Part shown: positions 24,767 through 32,480 of the stretch, one piece after another
Layout of the letters: the number at the start of each line of letters is the position of its first letter
How positions within the stretch are numbered: the stretch's first letter is position 1
Assembly (NCBI GenBank): GCA_038533155.1
Contig: JBCAZH010000034.1
Span: forward strand, 1-33,389
Direction: 5' to 3'
DNA length: 33,389 nt
Origin: CALBPI01 sp038533155
GTDB lineage: Bacteria > Pseudomonadota > Gammaproteobacteria > Steroidobacterales > Woeseiaceae
Position numbers and translations under genes: made by a program
The notes under the pieces: generated by a model
Seen by the model: the letters and a program-made list of their open reading frames with translations, nothing else
What the model was told of the DNA's origin: nothing
Databases searched by the model: none

Positions 24767-25648
24767 CTAAAGCGCGCTGCGTTTGCGCGGTTGCTGGTCG
24801 CTCGGTGCCTGGCTGTAATCCCCAAACGGTCCATCGCGCTGCACGACGGCTGCCTTCACCCCGTCTGCTGCGGCTACGCGAACGAAATCTCGACCTTCCG
24901 GCGTGTTGCGCATGATGCCGTCCAGCACGGGTCCCAAAGTCTGCGTGCTTTGCAGGCCCATGTTGTCGTAGGCCTGATTGACGATCAGTTTCATCGATGC
25001 GAGTTGGGTTAGCGGGATGCTCGCAAGTTTCTGGGCAATTGCATCGACCTTGCTGTCGAGCGCCTCGAGCGGCACGGAGAAATTGATCAAGTCGATGTCG
25101 GCTGCCTCTTTGCCACTCACCGACTCACCGGTTAGCGCGTAGTACTTCGCTTTGGCCAAACCAAGCCGGTAGACCCACATCCCCGTCAGGTGGCAGCCCC
25201 AGACACGACTGTACGGCGTGCCGATACGCGCATCATCCGAAGCGACGACGATGTCCGCGCACAAAGCAAGCTCTGAGCCACCGCCCACACAGTAGCCATG
25301 GATCTTGGCGATAGTGGGTTTTTGGCCGCGCCACAATCCCATGAAAGTCGTGATGTACGAGGTGTACTGGTTCGTCACCATGTGCACATCCATGCCTGGG
25401 TCATAGTCCTGCTCGCGGATGTTTTCGTAATGCTCGAGGCCATCCGAAAAATCGAATCCGCCACAGAAGCTGTCGCCAGCGCCTTGCAGGATGATCACTT
25501 TGACCGAGTTGTCCCGGTTCGCGCGCCGCAAGGCCGCATCCAATTGATCGATGAGCTCCATGCGAAGCGTGTTGTATTTTTCCGGTCGGTTCAGCGTGAG
25601 GGTCGCGACCGCGCCGGATTGCTCGTACAGAACGAAAGACTGTGTCAC
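24767..25648 (-). CDS. Enoyl-CoA hydratase/isomerase (crotonase) family protein
   Basis: 293 aa with the crotonase fold: LTLNRPEKYNTL at the N-terminus, the oxyanion-hole segment GAGDSFCGGFDFSDG and KIHGYCVGGGSELALCADIVVAS. GTPYSRVWGC follows, where other family members carry catalytic acids. It acts on an acyl-CoA in fatty-acid or side-chain degradation; the exact substrate is not readable. GTG start at 25648 has AAGGAG 7 nt upstream. It is divergent from the TetR gene across two operator palindromes, so it is the likely TetR target. Confidence 0.88.
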   Translation of the reverse strand: MTQSFVLYEQSGAVATLTLNRPEKYNTLRMELIDQLDAALRRANRDNSVKVIILQGAGDSFCGGFDFSDGLEHYENIREQDYDPGMDVHMVTNQYTSYITTFMGLWRGQKPTIAKIHGYCVGGGSELALCADIVVASDDARIGTPYSRVWGCHLTGMWVYRLGLAKAKYYALTGESVSGKEAADIDLINFSVPLEALDSKVDAIAQKLASIPLTQLASMKLIVNQAYDNMGLQSTQTLGPVLDGIMRNTPEGRDFVRVAAADGVKAAVVQRDGPFGDYSQAPSDQQPRKRSAL

Positions 25649-25687
25649 AAGAAAACTCCTTGAGAATATCGCATGACTCGCACATGC

Positions 25688-25703
25688 CTTACCATATGGT
25701 AAG
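25688..25703. promoter_or_regulatory. TetR operator 1
   Basis: Perfect 16-bp palindrome CTTACCATATGGTAAG, between the divergent crotonase and TetR genes. It shares its half-site CTTACC/GGTAAG with the site at 25712, with centres 24 bp apart. Confidence 0.82.
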
Positions 25704-25711
25704 TAGTAAAA

Positions 25712-25727
25712 CTTACCGATCGGTAAG
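25712..25727. promoter_or_regulatory. TetR operator 2
   Basis: Perfect 16-bp palindrome CTTACCGATCGGTAAG, the second copy of the half-site pair. It ends 25 bp before the TetR start codon, as expected for autoregulation. Confidence 0.82.
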
Positions 25728-25752
25728 TGTCAAGCTATCGAGGAAAAGTGAC

Positions 25753-26358
25753 GTGTCAAACACCAAACAAGCGCTGCTGGATGTGGCCGAATCCCTGTTC
25801 GCCGAACGCGGCTTCTATGGGGTCAGCATCGCAAATGTTGCGGACGAACTTGGACTGACCAAACAGGCACTTCTGCACCACTACGGCACCAAAGGTCAGC
25901 TTTACGGCGCCGTGCTCGAGCGCATTTCGCGCGATTTCTCAAACGCGATCAAACGCGTGGCCGACAACGATCAAGACCCGTCCGCACGTTTGGCCGATTT
26001 CCTAATCGAGCTCTTTCAACGGTCCCTCGACAATCCGACACGCGATCTTCTGTTGATGCGTGAACTCCTCGATAATCATGAACGCGCGAAACAAGCCGAC
26101 GCGTGGTATCTCAGAGATTTTTTGAAATCACTGGTTGGCCTGTTGACCGAGTGCCCGAAGTGGTCGGACGCGTCCAGCGCGCAGGCTTTCGCGGCGGTCT
26201 ACCAGTTGGTCGGTGCCGTGGCTTACTTCAGCGTATCCGCGCCAACGCTGACGGGTATCGGTGGGAAGCTAGGTTATCGCCAGGTCAGTGATGCGTTCAT
26301 GCCGCAGATCAAGCAGACCGTTAGCGCGGTGGTGGCATCGGGGCCACCGTCGTCTTGA
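25753..26358 (+). CDS. TetR-family transcriptional regulator
   Basis: 201 aa, usual TetR length. The N-terminal helix-turn-helix is LFAERGFYGVSIANVADELG and LTKQALLHHYGTKGQLYGAV; the C-terminal helical ligand domain is divergent. GTG 25753 is chosen because GAGGAAAA precedes it. The longer in-frame starts would translate through both operators. It probably represses itself and the divergent crotonase gene, perhaps sensing an acyl-CoA (inference). Confidence 0.9.
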   Translation: MSNTKQALLDVAESLFAERGFYGVSIANVADELGLTKQALLHHYGTKGQLYGAVLERISRDFSNAIKRVADNDQDPSARLADFLIELFQRSLDNPTRDLLLMRELLDNHERAKQADAWYLRDFLKSLVGLLTECPKWSDASSAQAFAAVYQLVGAVAYFSVSAPTLTGIGGKLGYRQVSDAFMPQIKQTVSAVVASGPPSS

Positions 26359-26369
26359 CCTCAGGCGAT

Positions 26370-26786
26370 TCAACCGTCAGTCACCGGGAACACAAACACA
26401 CTGCCATCGGCCACGGACAGGTTTTCAAGATCTAGTGCCAACGACTTTCCGGTCACCGTGACAGGAATACGAAGTTCCGTGCACTCGTTATCCTGGTTTT
26501 CCATGAACGCGACGATGCACTGGTCTGCAAAGTCCGGATAGGACATACAACACGCGGTGATCTCCCCTTGTTGCGCCTGCGCGGCCAACGTCTTCTGAAT
26601 GGCTTTCAAAATAGTCCGTAGCTCCTCGCGGTCGCCCGACGCGCCCATGATGGAGTTAACCTCACCCTGCGGGTTGACTGTGAGGGCCATCGGGGGGAGT
26701 TCTTCGGCGCCGGCCAGTGCTTCTGAGGTCAGCGTGACCAGATGGGTCAGCATGTTCTGAAACTGCGATTCGGATTGTTCGCTCAT
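26370..26786 (-). CDS. Hypothetical protein (138 aa)
   Basis: No family recognised. The protein is acidic, opens with a helical MSEQSESQFQNMLTHLVTLTS, has two adjacent Cys in ITACCMSYPD, and ends with strands and VFVFPVTDG. No signal peptide or membrane segment. It is convergent with TetR (11 bp between stops) and 69 bp downstream of the NTF2-like gene, so possibly cotranscribed with it. Confidence 0.65.
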   Translation of the reverse strand: MSEQSESQFQNMLTHLVTLTSEALAGAEELPPMALTVNPQGEVNSIMGASGDREELRTILKAIQKTLAAQAQQGEITACCMSYPDFADQCIVAFMENQDNECTELRIPVTVTGKSLALDLENLSVADGSVFVFPVTDG

Positions 26787-26855
26787 AAGCGTGTCTCGAT
26801 GTGTGCTGGCGATATCGTTACGCGGTCGCAGAGGTGCGTCAATGCCCGCTGTCGA

Positions 26856-27275
26856 TCAATGAGTCGCTGACTGCGCGGCCAGTCGATTGATCAGGGCGGT
26901 GTCGAGATACTCGACCATCTCTTGCACCAGCAGCCGATCGTCGAATTGAACATGGTCGACGACTTCAGTCACTACGGTTTCAGCGGTCGGTAGATGCTCT
27001 ACCGTAAGGTGATAACGCACAACGGCACGATCGCCGTCGATCAACACCGAGTCAAAGTCGATACTGATCCATCGCCAGATAGACACCAGTGCATTGAGCG
27101 CTTCTAGCAGTGCATGCCTGCCGATCACTACAGGGGCCGAAGTGCCATCTTTCGCGGTTCCGGCCAGCCGGAACGTCGCGTCCTCCGTGAAACGCTCGAT
27201 GCATTGCGCTGGATCGTTAGCCAGTCGTGGTTGATACAACCCATGAATCGCTTTTTCGACGTCGCTTCTATTCAT
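26856..27275 (-). CDS. NTF2/SnoaL-like protein
   Basis: 139 aa with the cone-fold pattern: an opening helix with LANDPAQCIERFTEDATFR, GRHALLEAL, DGDRAVVRYHLTVEH and a closing VQEMVEYLDTALI. The family includes ketosteroid isomerase-like enzymes and many non-enzymatic proteins, so the role is open. The start has a strong GGGAGGGGGAC immediately upstream on the minus strand, and TATAAA (27308-27303) could be its -10. That promoter lies in the sequence duplicated at the assembly gap. Confidence 0.72.
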   Translation of the reverse strand: MNRSDVEKAIHGLYQPRLANDPAQCIERFTEDATFRLAGTAKDGTSAPVVIGRHALLEALNALVSIWRWISIDFDSVLIDGDRAVVRYHLTVEHLPTAETVVTEVVDHVQFDDRLLVQEMVEYLDTALINRLAAQSATH

Positions 27276-27323
27276 GTCCCCCTCCCTGGAATACTGAGCC
27301 TCTTTATACTCCCGTTTACGCCA
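27269..27323. repeat. 55-bp direct repeat, left copy at gap
   Basis: Exactly identical to 27424-27478 and runs up to the first N. Almost certainly the unmerged overlap of two contig ends. Confidence 0.95.
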
Positions 27324-27423
27324 NNNNNNNNNNNNNNNNNNNNNNNNNNNNNNNNNNNNNNNNNNNNNNNNNNNNNNNNNNNNNNNNNNNNNNNNNNNNN
27401 NNNNNNNNNNNNNNNNNNNNNNN
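27324..27423. other. Assembly gap (100 N)
   Basis: Exactly 100 N, a conventional scaffold-gap size, flanked by the same 55 bp on both sides. The true sequence is probably continuous once one copy is removed. Confidence 0.97.
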
Positions 27424-27478
27424 TATTCATGTCCCCCTCCCTGGAATACTGAGCCTCTTTATACTCCCGTTTACGCCA
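27424..27478. repeat. 55-bp direct repeat, right copy at gap
   Basis: Second copy of the 55-bp contig-end overlap. It includes a false duplicate of the NTF2-like start codon and promoter. The remaining 27479-27563 is the leader of the beta-lactamase-family gene, with no other feature seen. Confidence 0.95.
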
Positions 27479-27563
27479 TTCTGCAGGCTAAACCTTTGTT
27501 GGGCCCTGCGCGTCCAAATCCCGAAACCCGTTGATAAATTCCTGTCGAATCTGGAGCCCTCCC

Positions 27564-29318
27564 ATGCTGAACATTGCGCGCCTAACGGTTCGGGCCACTG
27601 CCGCCCTAGCTTTATGTCTTGGCAGTGCGCCTGCCCAGACGGCTGATCTCGGCGGCGTTTGGGTCGCCGAGGAACGTCTGGATCGACTGATGGCAGGCCC
27701 TGTGACGCTGCAAAAGTCAGGTACCCAGTGGGTCGCGCGCTTTCAGGGCGAGACCGCATCCGTTCGAGCGACGCGCGATGGGACTTGGGCTTTTGAGTTT
27801 CCTGATCACGGACGATTTGAGGGCTGGACCAATGGCGCTACCGGGAGTATCGATGGCCACTGGATTCAGTCAGCGGCCACGGTCACGTACTACCCGCTGG
27901 CCTCACCCGTGAAGTTTGCCAAGGTATCGAGCGACGCGTTCGTCGGAAAGGTCGAGCCATTCCCGCAGGATGTTTCCTTAAATATCGGGTTGATCAACGA
28001 TCCCGCTGAGCCAGGACGGTATCGAACGTTTCTTCGCAACCCACAAGCTAACTACGGCGTTTACTTTCGAATCGAACAGGCCATCGTCGATAAAGGGAAA
28101 ATACAGTTCGTCGACGCGGACGGGGACACGTTGGCAACAGCCACGCTTCATCCGTCCCGGCAGAAGTTCACGATGGTCTTTCCGCGTTTCGATAAGACGA
28201 TGGATTTCACGCGCCGCGATCGATCGCACGCGCCAGGCTTCTATCCACGCCAATCTGCGGCGCCTGCCCCGGCACTGTTACGTCCAACGCCACGTGATGA
28301 TGGATGGCCGACCGCCCACGCCAGCGACGTCGATCTCGATGCCGCATTGCTGCTCCAATTGGTGAACGAGTTGACTGCGTTCGAGCCCACCAGCCTGCGT
28401 GAGCCGTATCTACATTCGATGCTCATCGCGCGGAAAGGGAAACTGGTATTGGAAGAGTATTTCCATGGCTACCACGCAGATCGAACTCACGACTCCCGCT
28501 CCGCCGGCAAGACCATCGGATCGGCGTTGCTGGGCATCGCGCTTCAGCAGGGTGCGATCGAATCCATCGATACGCCGTTGTATGACTATTACGGTGGCGT
28601 CGATGCATTCGACAACCCCGATGCCAGGAAGTCCGCGATGACGCTCCGACATTCGGTCACGATGTCCACTGGCCTCAACTGTGACGATAACAATTACCAA
28701 AACCCGGGCAACGAAGATGTGATGCAGGAGCAGGACGCTGAGCCGGACTGGTATCGCTACGCGCTGAGTCTCGCCATGGTTCGCGAGCCCGGCCAATCGA
28801 CAGTGTATTGCACGGCGGGGATCAACCTGCTGGGCGGCGCAATTGCGACTGCCACCGAGACGCGTTTGCTCAAGTTGTTCGAAACGCATTTCGCGCAACC
28901 GCTCGGGATCAAGTCCTACTACGCGAATCTGATGCCGACAGAAAAACTCTATCTCGGTGGCGGGCTGCGCTTGCGACCTCGCGACTTTCTCAAGCTGGGG
29001 CAGGTGTATCTCAACGACGGCCGGTGGAAAGACCATCAGCTCGTGCCGGCGCAATACGTCGCCGACTCGCTGGCGGCCCATGGCAGTACCAACCAACCTG
29101 ACGACTATGGTTTCGGTTGGTGGCGCACAACCTACCGCATCGAGGGGCGCGATATTGCCGTTCAATACGCGAGCGGCAACGGCGGTCAAATGCTGTTCGT
29201 GGTTCCTGAGTTGGACATGACGATCATGATCAACGCTGGAAACTACGGTGACGGACGCACGCGCGCCAAGTTCCGAGATCGCTTTCTGTCCGAGTTCATT
29301 CTGCCTGCAGCGATGTAG
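27564..29318 (+). CDS. Serine hydrolase, beta-lactamase/esterase (class C-like) family
   Basis: 584 aa with signal peptide (cleavage near APAQTAD). An N-terminal beta-rich domain of about 230 residues precedes a PF00144-type serine hydrolase domain. The SxxK motif is Ser313-Ala-Gly-Lys316. The second motif is Tyr415-Cys-Thr in VYCTAG, where classical class C enzymes have YxN. The third region is ASGNGGQ, after YGFGWW. Expected role: periplasmic peptidase, esterase or amidase; true beta-lactam hydrolysis is doubtful. ATG 27564 is preceded by GGAG; the in-frame 27531 start lacks signal-peptide fit. Confidence 0.85.
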   Translation: MLNIARLTVRATAALALCLGSAPAQTADLGGVWVAEERLDRLMAGPVTLQKSGTQWVARFQGETASVRATRDGTWAFEFPDHGRFEGWTNGATGSIDGHWIQSAATVTYYPLASPVKFAKVSSDAFVGKVEPFPQDVSLNIGLINDPAEPGRYRTFLRNPQANYGVYFRIEQAIVDKGKIQFVDADGDTLATATLHPSRQKFTMVFPRFDKTMDFTRRDRSHAPGFYPRQSAAPAPALLRPTPRDDGWPTAHASDVDLDAALLLQLVNELTAFEPTSLREPYLHSMLIARKGKLVLEEYFHGYHADRTHDSRSAGKTIGSALLGIALQQGAIESIDTPLYDYYGGVDAFDNPDARKSAMTLRHSVTMSTGLNCDDNNYQNPGNEDVMQEQDAEPDWYRYALSLAMVREPGQSTVYCTAGINLLGGAIATATETRLLKLFETHFAQPLGIKSYYANLMPTEKLYLGGGLRLRPRDFLKLGQVYLNDGRWKDHQLVPAQYVADSLAAHGSTNQPDDYGFGWWRTTYRIEGRDIAVQYASGNGGQMLFVVPELDMTIMINAGNYGDGRTRAKFRDRFLSEFILPAAM

Positions 29319-29392
29319 AAAATCGGCATTGCGCTTCCACTGCGCGATGAGGTGCGGTAGAACGCGAACTGGCGAGCAGCAGCGAGTGGATC

Positions 29393-30037
29393 ATGCAAGC
29401 GGAGTTCTGGCACGAGCGTTGGCGAGAGAACAAGATCGGATTTCACGAGGCTGCGCCGAATGAATTCCTGGTGAGGCACTTCGAGGCGATGGGACTTGAG
29501 CCTGGTAGTCGAATTTTCGTTCCTCTGGCAGGTAAATCTTTGGATCTGTCATGGCTCGAAGCGCAAGGCATGCGGGTTGTCGGCGTCGAGCTTGATGAAT
29601 CTGCGGTACGTGCATTTTTCGATGAGGCGGAGACGACAACGCTGGTGTCTTCAGTCGGCTCACTGCAGAAGTATCGCTCCGGCGATGTCGAATTGTTGGC
29701 CGGCGATATCTTTGATCTCACACCAGAGATTCTCGGTCCTGTCGATGCGATCTATGATCGTGCCGCACTGGTGGCACTGCCTGATGAGATGCGGGCGCGC
29801 TACGCGAAGCATGTCGTCTCGCTGACGGGTGCCGCGCCGCAACTTCTCGTCGCGTTCGATTACGACCAAACCCAAACGGCTGGCCCGCCATTCTCAGTCA
29901 ATCAGACGATGATCGAAGCGCTGTACCGGGCGACCTATTCGCAGACCCTGTTAAGCCGGCAACCGATTACCGGCCGGCTGGCACAGCGCTGCGGTGGTTT
30001 CGAAGAATCATGGCTGCTGGTGCCGAAAGCGCTTTAG
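29393..30037 (+). CDS. tpm: Thiopurine S-methyltransferase
   Basis: 214 aa, the typical bacterial TPMT length. It is a SAM-dependent enzyme that methylates thiols and, in bacteria, selenium or tellurium species. Family signatures are EFWHERWRENKIGFHE, VPLAGKSLDLSWL (SAM loop), VVGVELDESAVRAFF, IYDRAALVALP and the closing GGFEESWLLVPK. It is cytoplasmic and monocistronic in appearance. Its TAG stop overlaps the convergent SMI1/KNR4 stop. Confidence 0.95.
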   Translation: MQAEFWHERWRENKIGFHEAAPNEFLVRHFEAMGLEPGSRIFVPLAGKSLDLSWLEAQGMRVVGVELDESAVRAFFDEAETTTLVSSVGSLQKYRSGDVELLAGDIFDLTPEILGPVDAIYDRAALVALPDEMRARYAKHVVSLTGAAPQLLVAFDYDQTQTAGPPFSVNQTMIEALYRATYSQTLLSRQPITGRLAQRCGGFEESWLLVPKAL

Positions 30038-30615
30038 ACGTCGTTCTTACTAACGATCGCCTCATAGTCTTCGGAGTACACCAAGTCGCCAGACTCCAAA
30101 GCGGCGGCGTAGCGCGCCATAAAGTCTGCGAAGCTTGTCCCCATAAGTAACCGCTCGCCATCGTCGTGCCACATTCGGAACACCTGCCCGAACTGACCGC
30201 CTGCGGCGGGCGCCAAGTCCAAGATGTGGTGGTCCCCCGAGCCGGAGTAGGTGATCGGCACCCAGTCCGCGTGCCACCAATCGGTTCGGATGTGCTCGCC
30301 GTCGGCATCGCTATCAATGCCATCAAAGTCACCGCTGTCCAACAGGCCCTTCCATACAGCGCGTTCACTTTTGATGCGCTCAAGCGACAACAACTCCCAG
30401 CCGTAAAGCATCCAAGGACTGTCGAACGCTTGGCCGTCATGGATCAGCAAACTGTTGCGGAAGTCCATTGGGAACTGTACTTCGAGCTCGCGCTCTGTTT
30501 CCGCAATCGCCTCTTCGGAAGCGGGGCCGTTCAGGCTCTGTAATACATCGGGCGCATGCTTGGCGCACCATGCTTCGATCATTGCCCAGGTTTCTTCCAC
30601 GTCGTAAGCCCTCAT
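30034..30615 (-). CDS. SMI1/KNR4 family protein
   Basis: 193 aa. LNGPASEEAIAETERELEVQ, FPMDFRNSLLIHDGQ, WELLSLERI, WVPITYSGSGDHHILDLAP and FADFMARYAAALESGD follow the SMI1/KNR4 pattern. The family is often used as immunity proteins of polymorphic toxins or as glucan-synthesis regulators in fungi; no toxin gene is adjacent. ATG 30615 overlaps the upstream DsrE-like stop (ATGA), so the two are translationally coupled. Longer in-frame starts run back into that gene. Confidence 0.85.
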   Translation of the reverse strand: MRAYDVEETWAMIEAWCAKHAPDVLQSLNGPASEEAIAETERELEVQFPMDFRNSLLIHDGQAFDSPWMLYGWELLSLERIKSERAVWKGLLDSGDFDGIDSDADGEHIRTDWWHADWVPITYSGSGDHHILDLAPAAGGQFGQVFRMWHDDGERLLMGTSFADFMARYAAALESGDLVYSEDYEAIVSKNDV

Positions 30616-31154
30616 CAGAACGGATTGAGCGTAAAGCCTTGTTGCTGCAGCAATGCATGCGCGGTCATAGCCGACAGCGCCACCTTGACGCCCGGAATGA
30701 GGTCGGCGTTCGCGACATCGTGATACGCCGCGCTCTGCCCACACAAAACAAACTGCACGTTGTGGTCGAGCAGCGTTTCAATCAGCGCTGCGTTTGCGTT
30801 GTCGGTTTCGAAACGCGCGTTGTAAGCGTCGGCCGACAAGAGATCTTTCGAGGCCCCGCCATGCACGACAATGGCGATTTCAATCTGGTCGGGATCGACG
30901 CCAGCAGCGGCGTGCATGTTTAAAAAGCGCGCGGCACTTTCGAAGTTCCGGTTGAGCTCGCCTGGATCTGCCTGCTTCGACACATCAAAACTGATCCGGA
31001 ACACCGCATCGTTCGGGATGGGGAAATTCGCCTCAACGTCAGCAATCGGGCCAAAGTCGGTGATCAGGTCACCGGCGTGGAATGCTGAGCGGTCAGCGAG
31101 CGCAGGTGTGGCGAACCACAACAGAGTGGCGATGAGAAAGTGGACGCGGCGCAT
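30615..31154 (-). CDS. Periplasmic DsrE/DsrF-like protein
   Basis: 179 aa with signal peptide (FLIATLLWFATPALA). The mature part follows the DsrE-like alpha/beta pattern: VFRISFDVSKQ, RFLNMHAAAGVDPDQIEIAIVVHGGASKDLL, then NVQFVLCGQSAAYHDV with one conserved-position Cys, and VALSAMTAHALLQQQGF. The Cys suggests thiol or sulfur chemistry in the periplasm. First gene of the pair with the SMI1/KNR4 protein. Confidence 0.82.
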   Translation of the reverse strand: MRRVHFLIATLLWFATPALADRSAFHAGDLITDFGPIADVEANFPIPNDAVFRISFDVSKQADPGELNRNFESAARFLNMHAAAGVDPDQIEIAIVVHGGASKDLLSADAYNARFETDNANAALIETLLDHNVQFVLCGQSAAYHDVANADLIPGVKVALSAMTAHALLQQQGFTLNPF

Positions 31155-31251
31155 GGTCTGTCTCGGTGGTGGTGAGGCTTTAGAGTACCGAATGTTTGCG
31201 ATTTAGTGGGCGAAAGTGGATGCTTCGCGTCCGGAGCGAGAGGGGCATCGC

Positions 31252-31656
31252 GTGACACCAGAAAAACTGAGGCGATTGGAGACGGTAGTAGTGGTGTACA
31301 CCGTCGTCACGCTGGTGATCTATCTGCCACTCGAGACCTACGCGTCGATTCCGTACGGACTCACCAATCCGTTCTATCTCGTGGATCTCGTTGCGATGGG
31401 ATTGATGGCGTGGGGCGCGTGGCGATCTTGGCAGGCACGCCCCGCTTCGTCGGTCTCGGTGATGATCGCTGGCTACGCGTGGGCGTCGGCGAACGGGTGG
31501 CGAGCGACATTCGATCGCGTCGAACGGATGCGGGCGGGTAGTGCGCTGGATTTCGGCGACATCGAACTGGTAGTGGTCGGAGGGTCGACTTTGCTCGCGA
31601 TTGCCATGCTCGTACTGCTTATTTTTATCGCGACTGCTGCGAGGGCTGATGCATGA
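31252..31656 (+). CDS. Small integral membrane protein, unknown
   Basis: 134 aa with four hydrophobic segments: VVVVYTVVTLVIYLPL, FYLVDLVAMGLMAWGAW, VSVMIAGYAWA, and VVVGGSTLLAIAMLVLLIFIA. No family recognised. GTG 31252 has GAGAGGGG upstream and is preferred to an in-frame GTG at 31216. Its stop overlaps the methyltransferase start by 4 bp (ATGA). Confidence 0.72.
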   Translation: MTPEKLRRLETVVVVYTVVTLVIYLPLETYASIPYGLTNPFYLVDLVAMGLMAWGAWRSWQARPASSVSVMIAGYAWASANGWRATFDRVERMRAGSALDFGDIELVVVGGSTLLAIAMLVLLIFIATAARADA

Positions 31657-32387
31657 GGGACAACGACGATAAACCCATCGCGCTGGATGCCTACGAAAAG
31701 TTGGCGCACGCGTACTCGGCAAAATCGGAGACCAAAGCCGAGAACGGGTACAACGAGCATCCTGCGATGCGCTCATGCATCGGATCGGTTAATGGTCTCG
31801 CGGTACTCGATGCAGGTTGTGGACCTGGGTTCCTAACGCGGGATTTGATAGCTGGTGGAGCGAGGCGCGTGGTTGGCGTCGATGTCAGTCCTACCATGAT
31901 CGAGATCGCAGGCGAACGGGTGGGCAGCGACGCCGAACTCATCATTGCTGATCTGGCTAAGCCACTCGATCTAGAAACCGATGCGTTTGATCTCGTCGTG
32001 TCATCGCTAGCGATTGACTATGTGCGCGACTGGACGGTGCCCCTGTCGGAGTTCCATCGCGTGCTGTCTGACAATGGCCGGTTGGTAATGTCAGTCCAGC
32101 ATCCGCTCGGCTCGTACAGCTGGTTGCAACCGCCGTCGGCGTTTGGCGTTCACTACTGTGAGAAACCGTGGGGCGGCTTCACCGAAGAACCGGTCGTTGT
32201 GCCGGACTACTACCGCTCGTTTGAAGAGATCATCAACCCGATCATCCAAGCCGGATTCACTTTGACGAACATTCACGAGACGCGACCGCTCGAGGTTCTG
32301 AAAACCATCGATCCACGCAAATATCAGAAGAACTCGGTGTATCCGACCTTCATGGTGTTGGAGGCTGTGGTTTCTCCCTATCCATAA
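31653..32387 (+). CDS. SAM-dependent methyltransferase (class I)
   Basis: 244 aa Rossmann-fold methyltransferase of the Methyltransf_11 type. It has YEKLAHAYSAKSE, motif I VLDAGCGPGFLTRDL, the acidic VVGVDVSPTMIEIA, FDLVVSSLAIDYVRDW (motif IV region) and RVLSDNGRLVMSVQHP. The substrate is not predictable. Overlaps the membrane-protein gene, so they form a two-gene operon. Positions 32388-32480 are intergenic with no clear terminator. Confidence 0.9.
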   Translation: MRDNDDKPIALDAYEKLAHAYSAKSETKAENGYNEHPAMRSCIGSVNGLAVLDAGCGPGFLTRDLIAGGARRVVGVDVSPTMIEIAGERVGSDAELIIADLAKPLDLETDAFDLVVSSLAIDYVRDWTVPLSEFHRVLSDNGRLVMSVQHPLGSYSWLQPPSAFGVHYCEKPWGGFTEEPVVVPDYYRSFEEIINPIIQAGFTLTNIHETRPLEVLKTIDPRKYQKNSVYPTFMVLEAVVSPYP

Positions 32388-32480
32388 GCAAATTTAGAGA
32401 CATTTAGCCTGACGAGACTCATTGAAGTCATTCTCGACTGTCAATCACGCCGATCTCGCTCTGTCTGCTAGGATCGGAGC

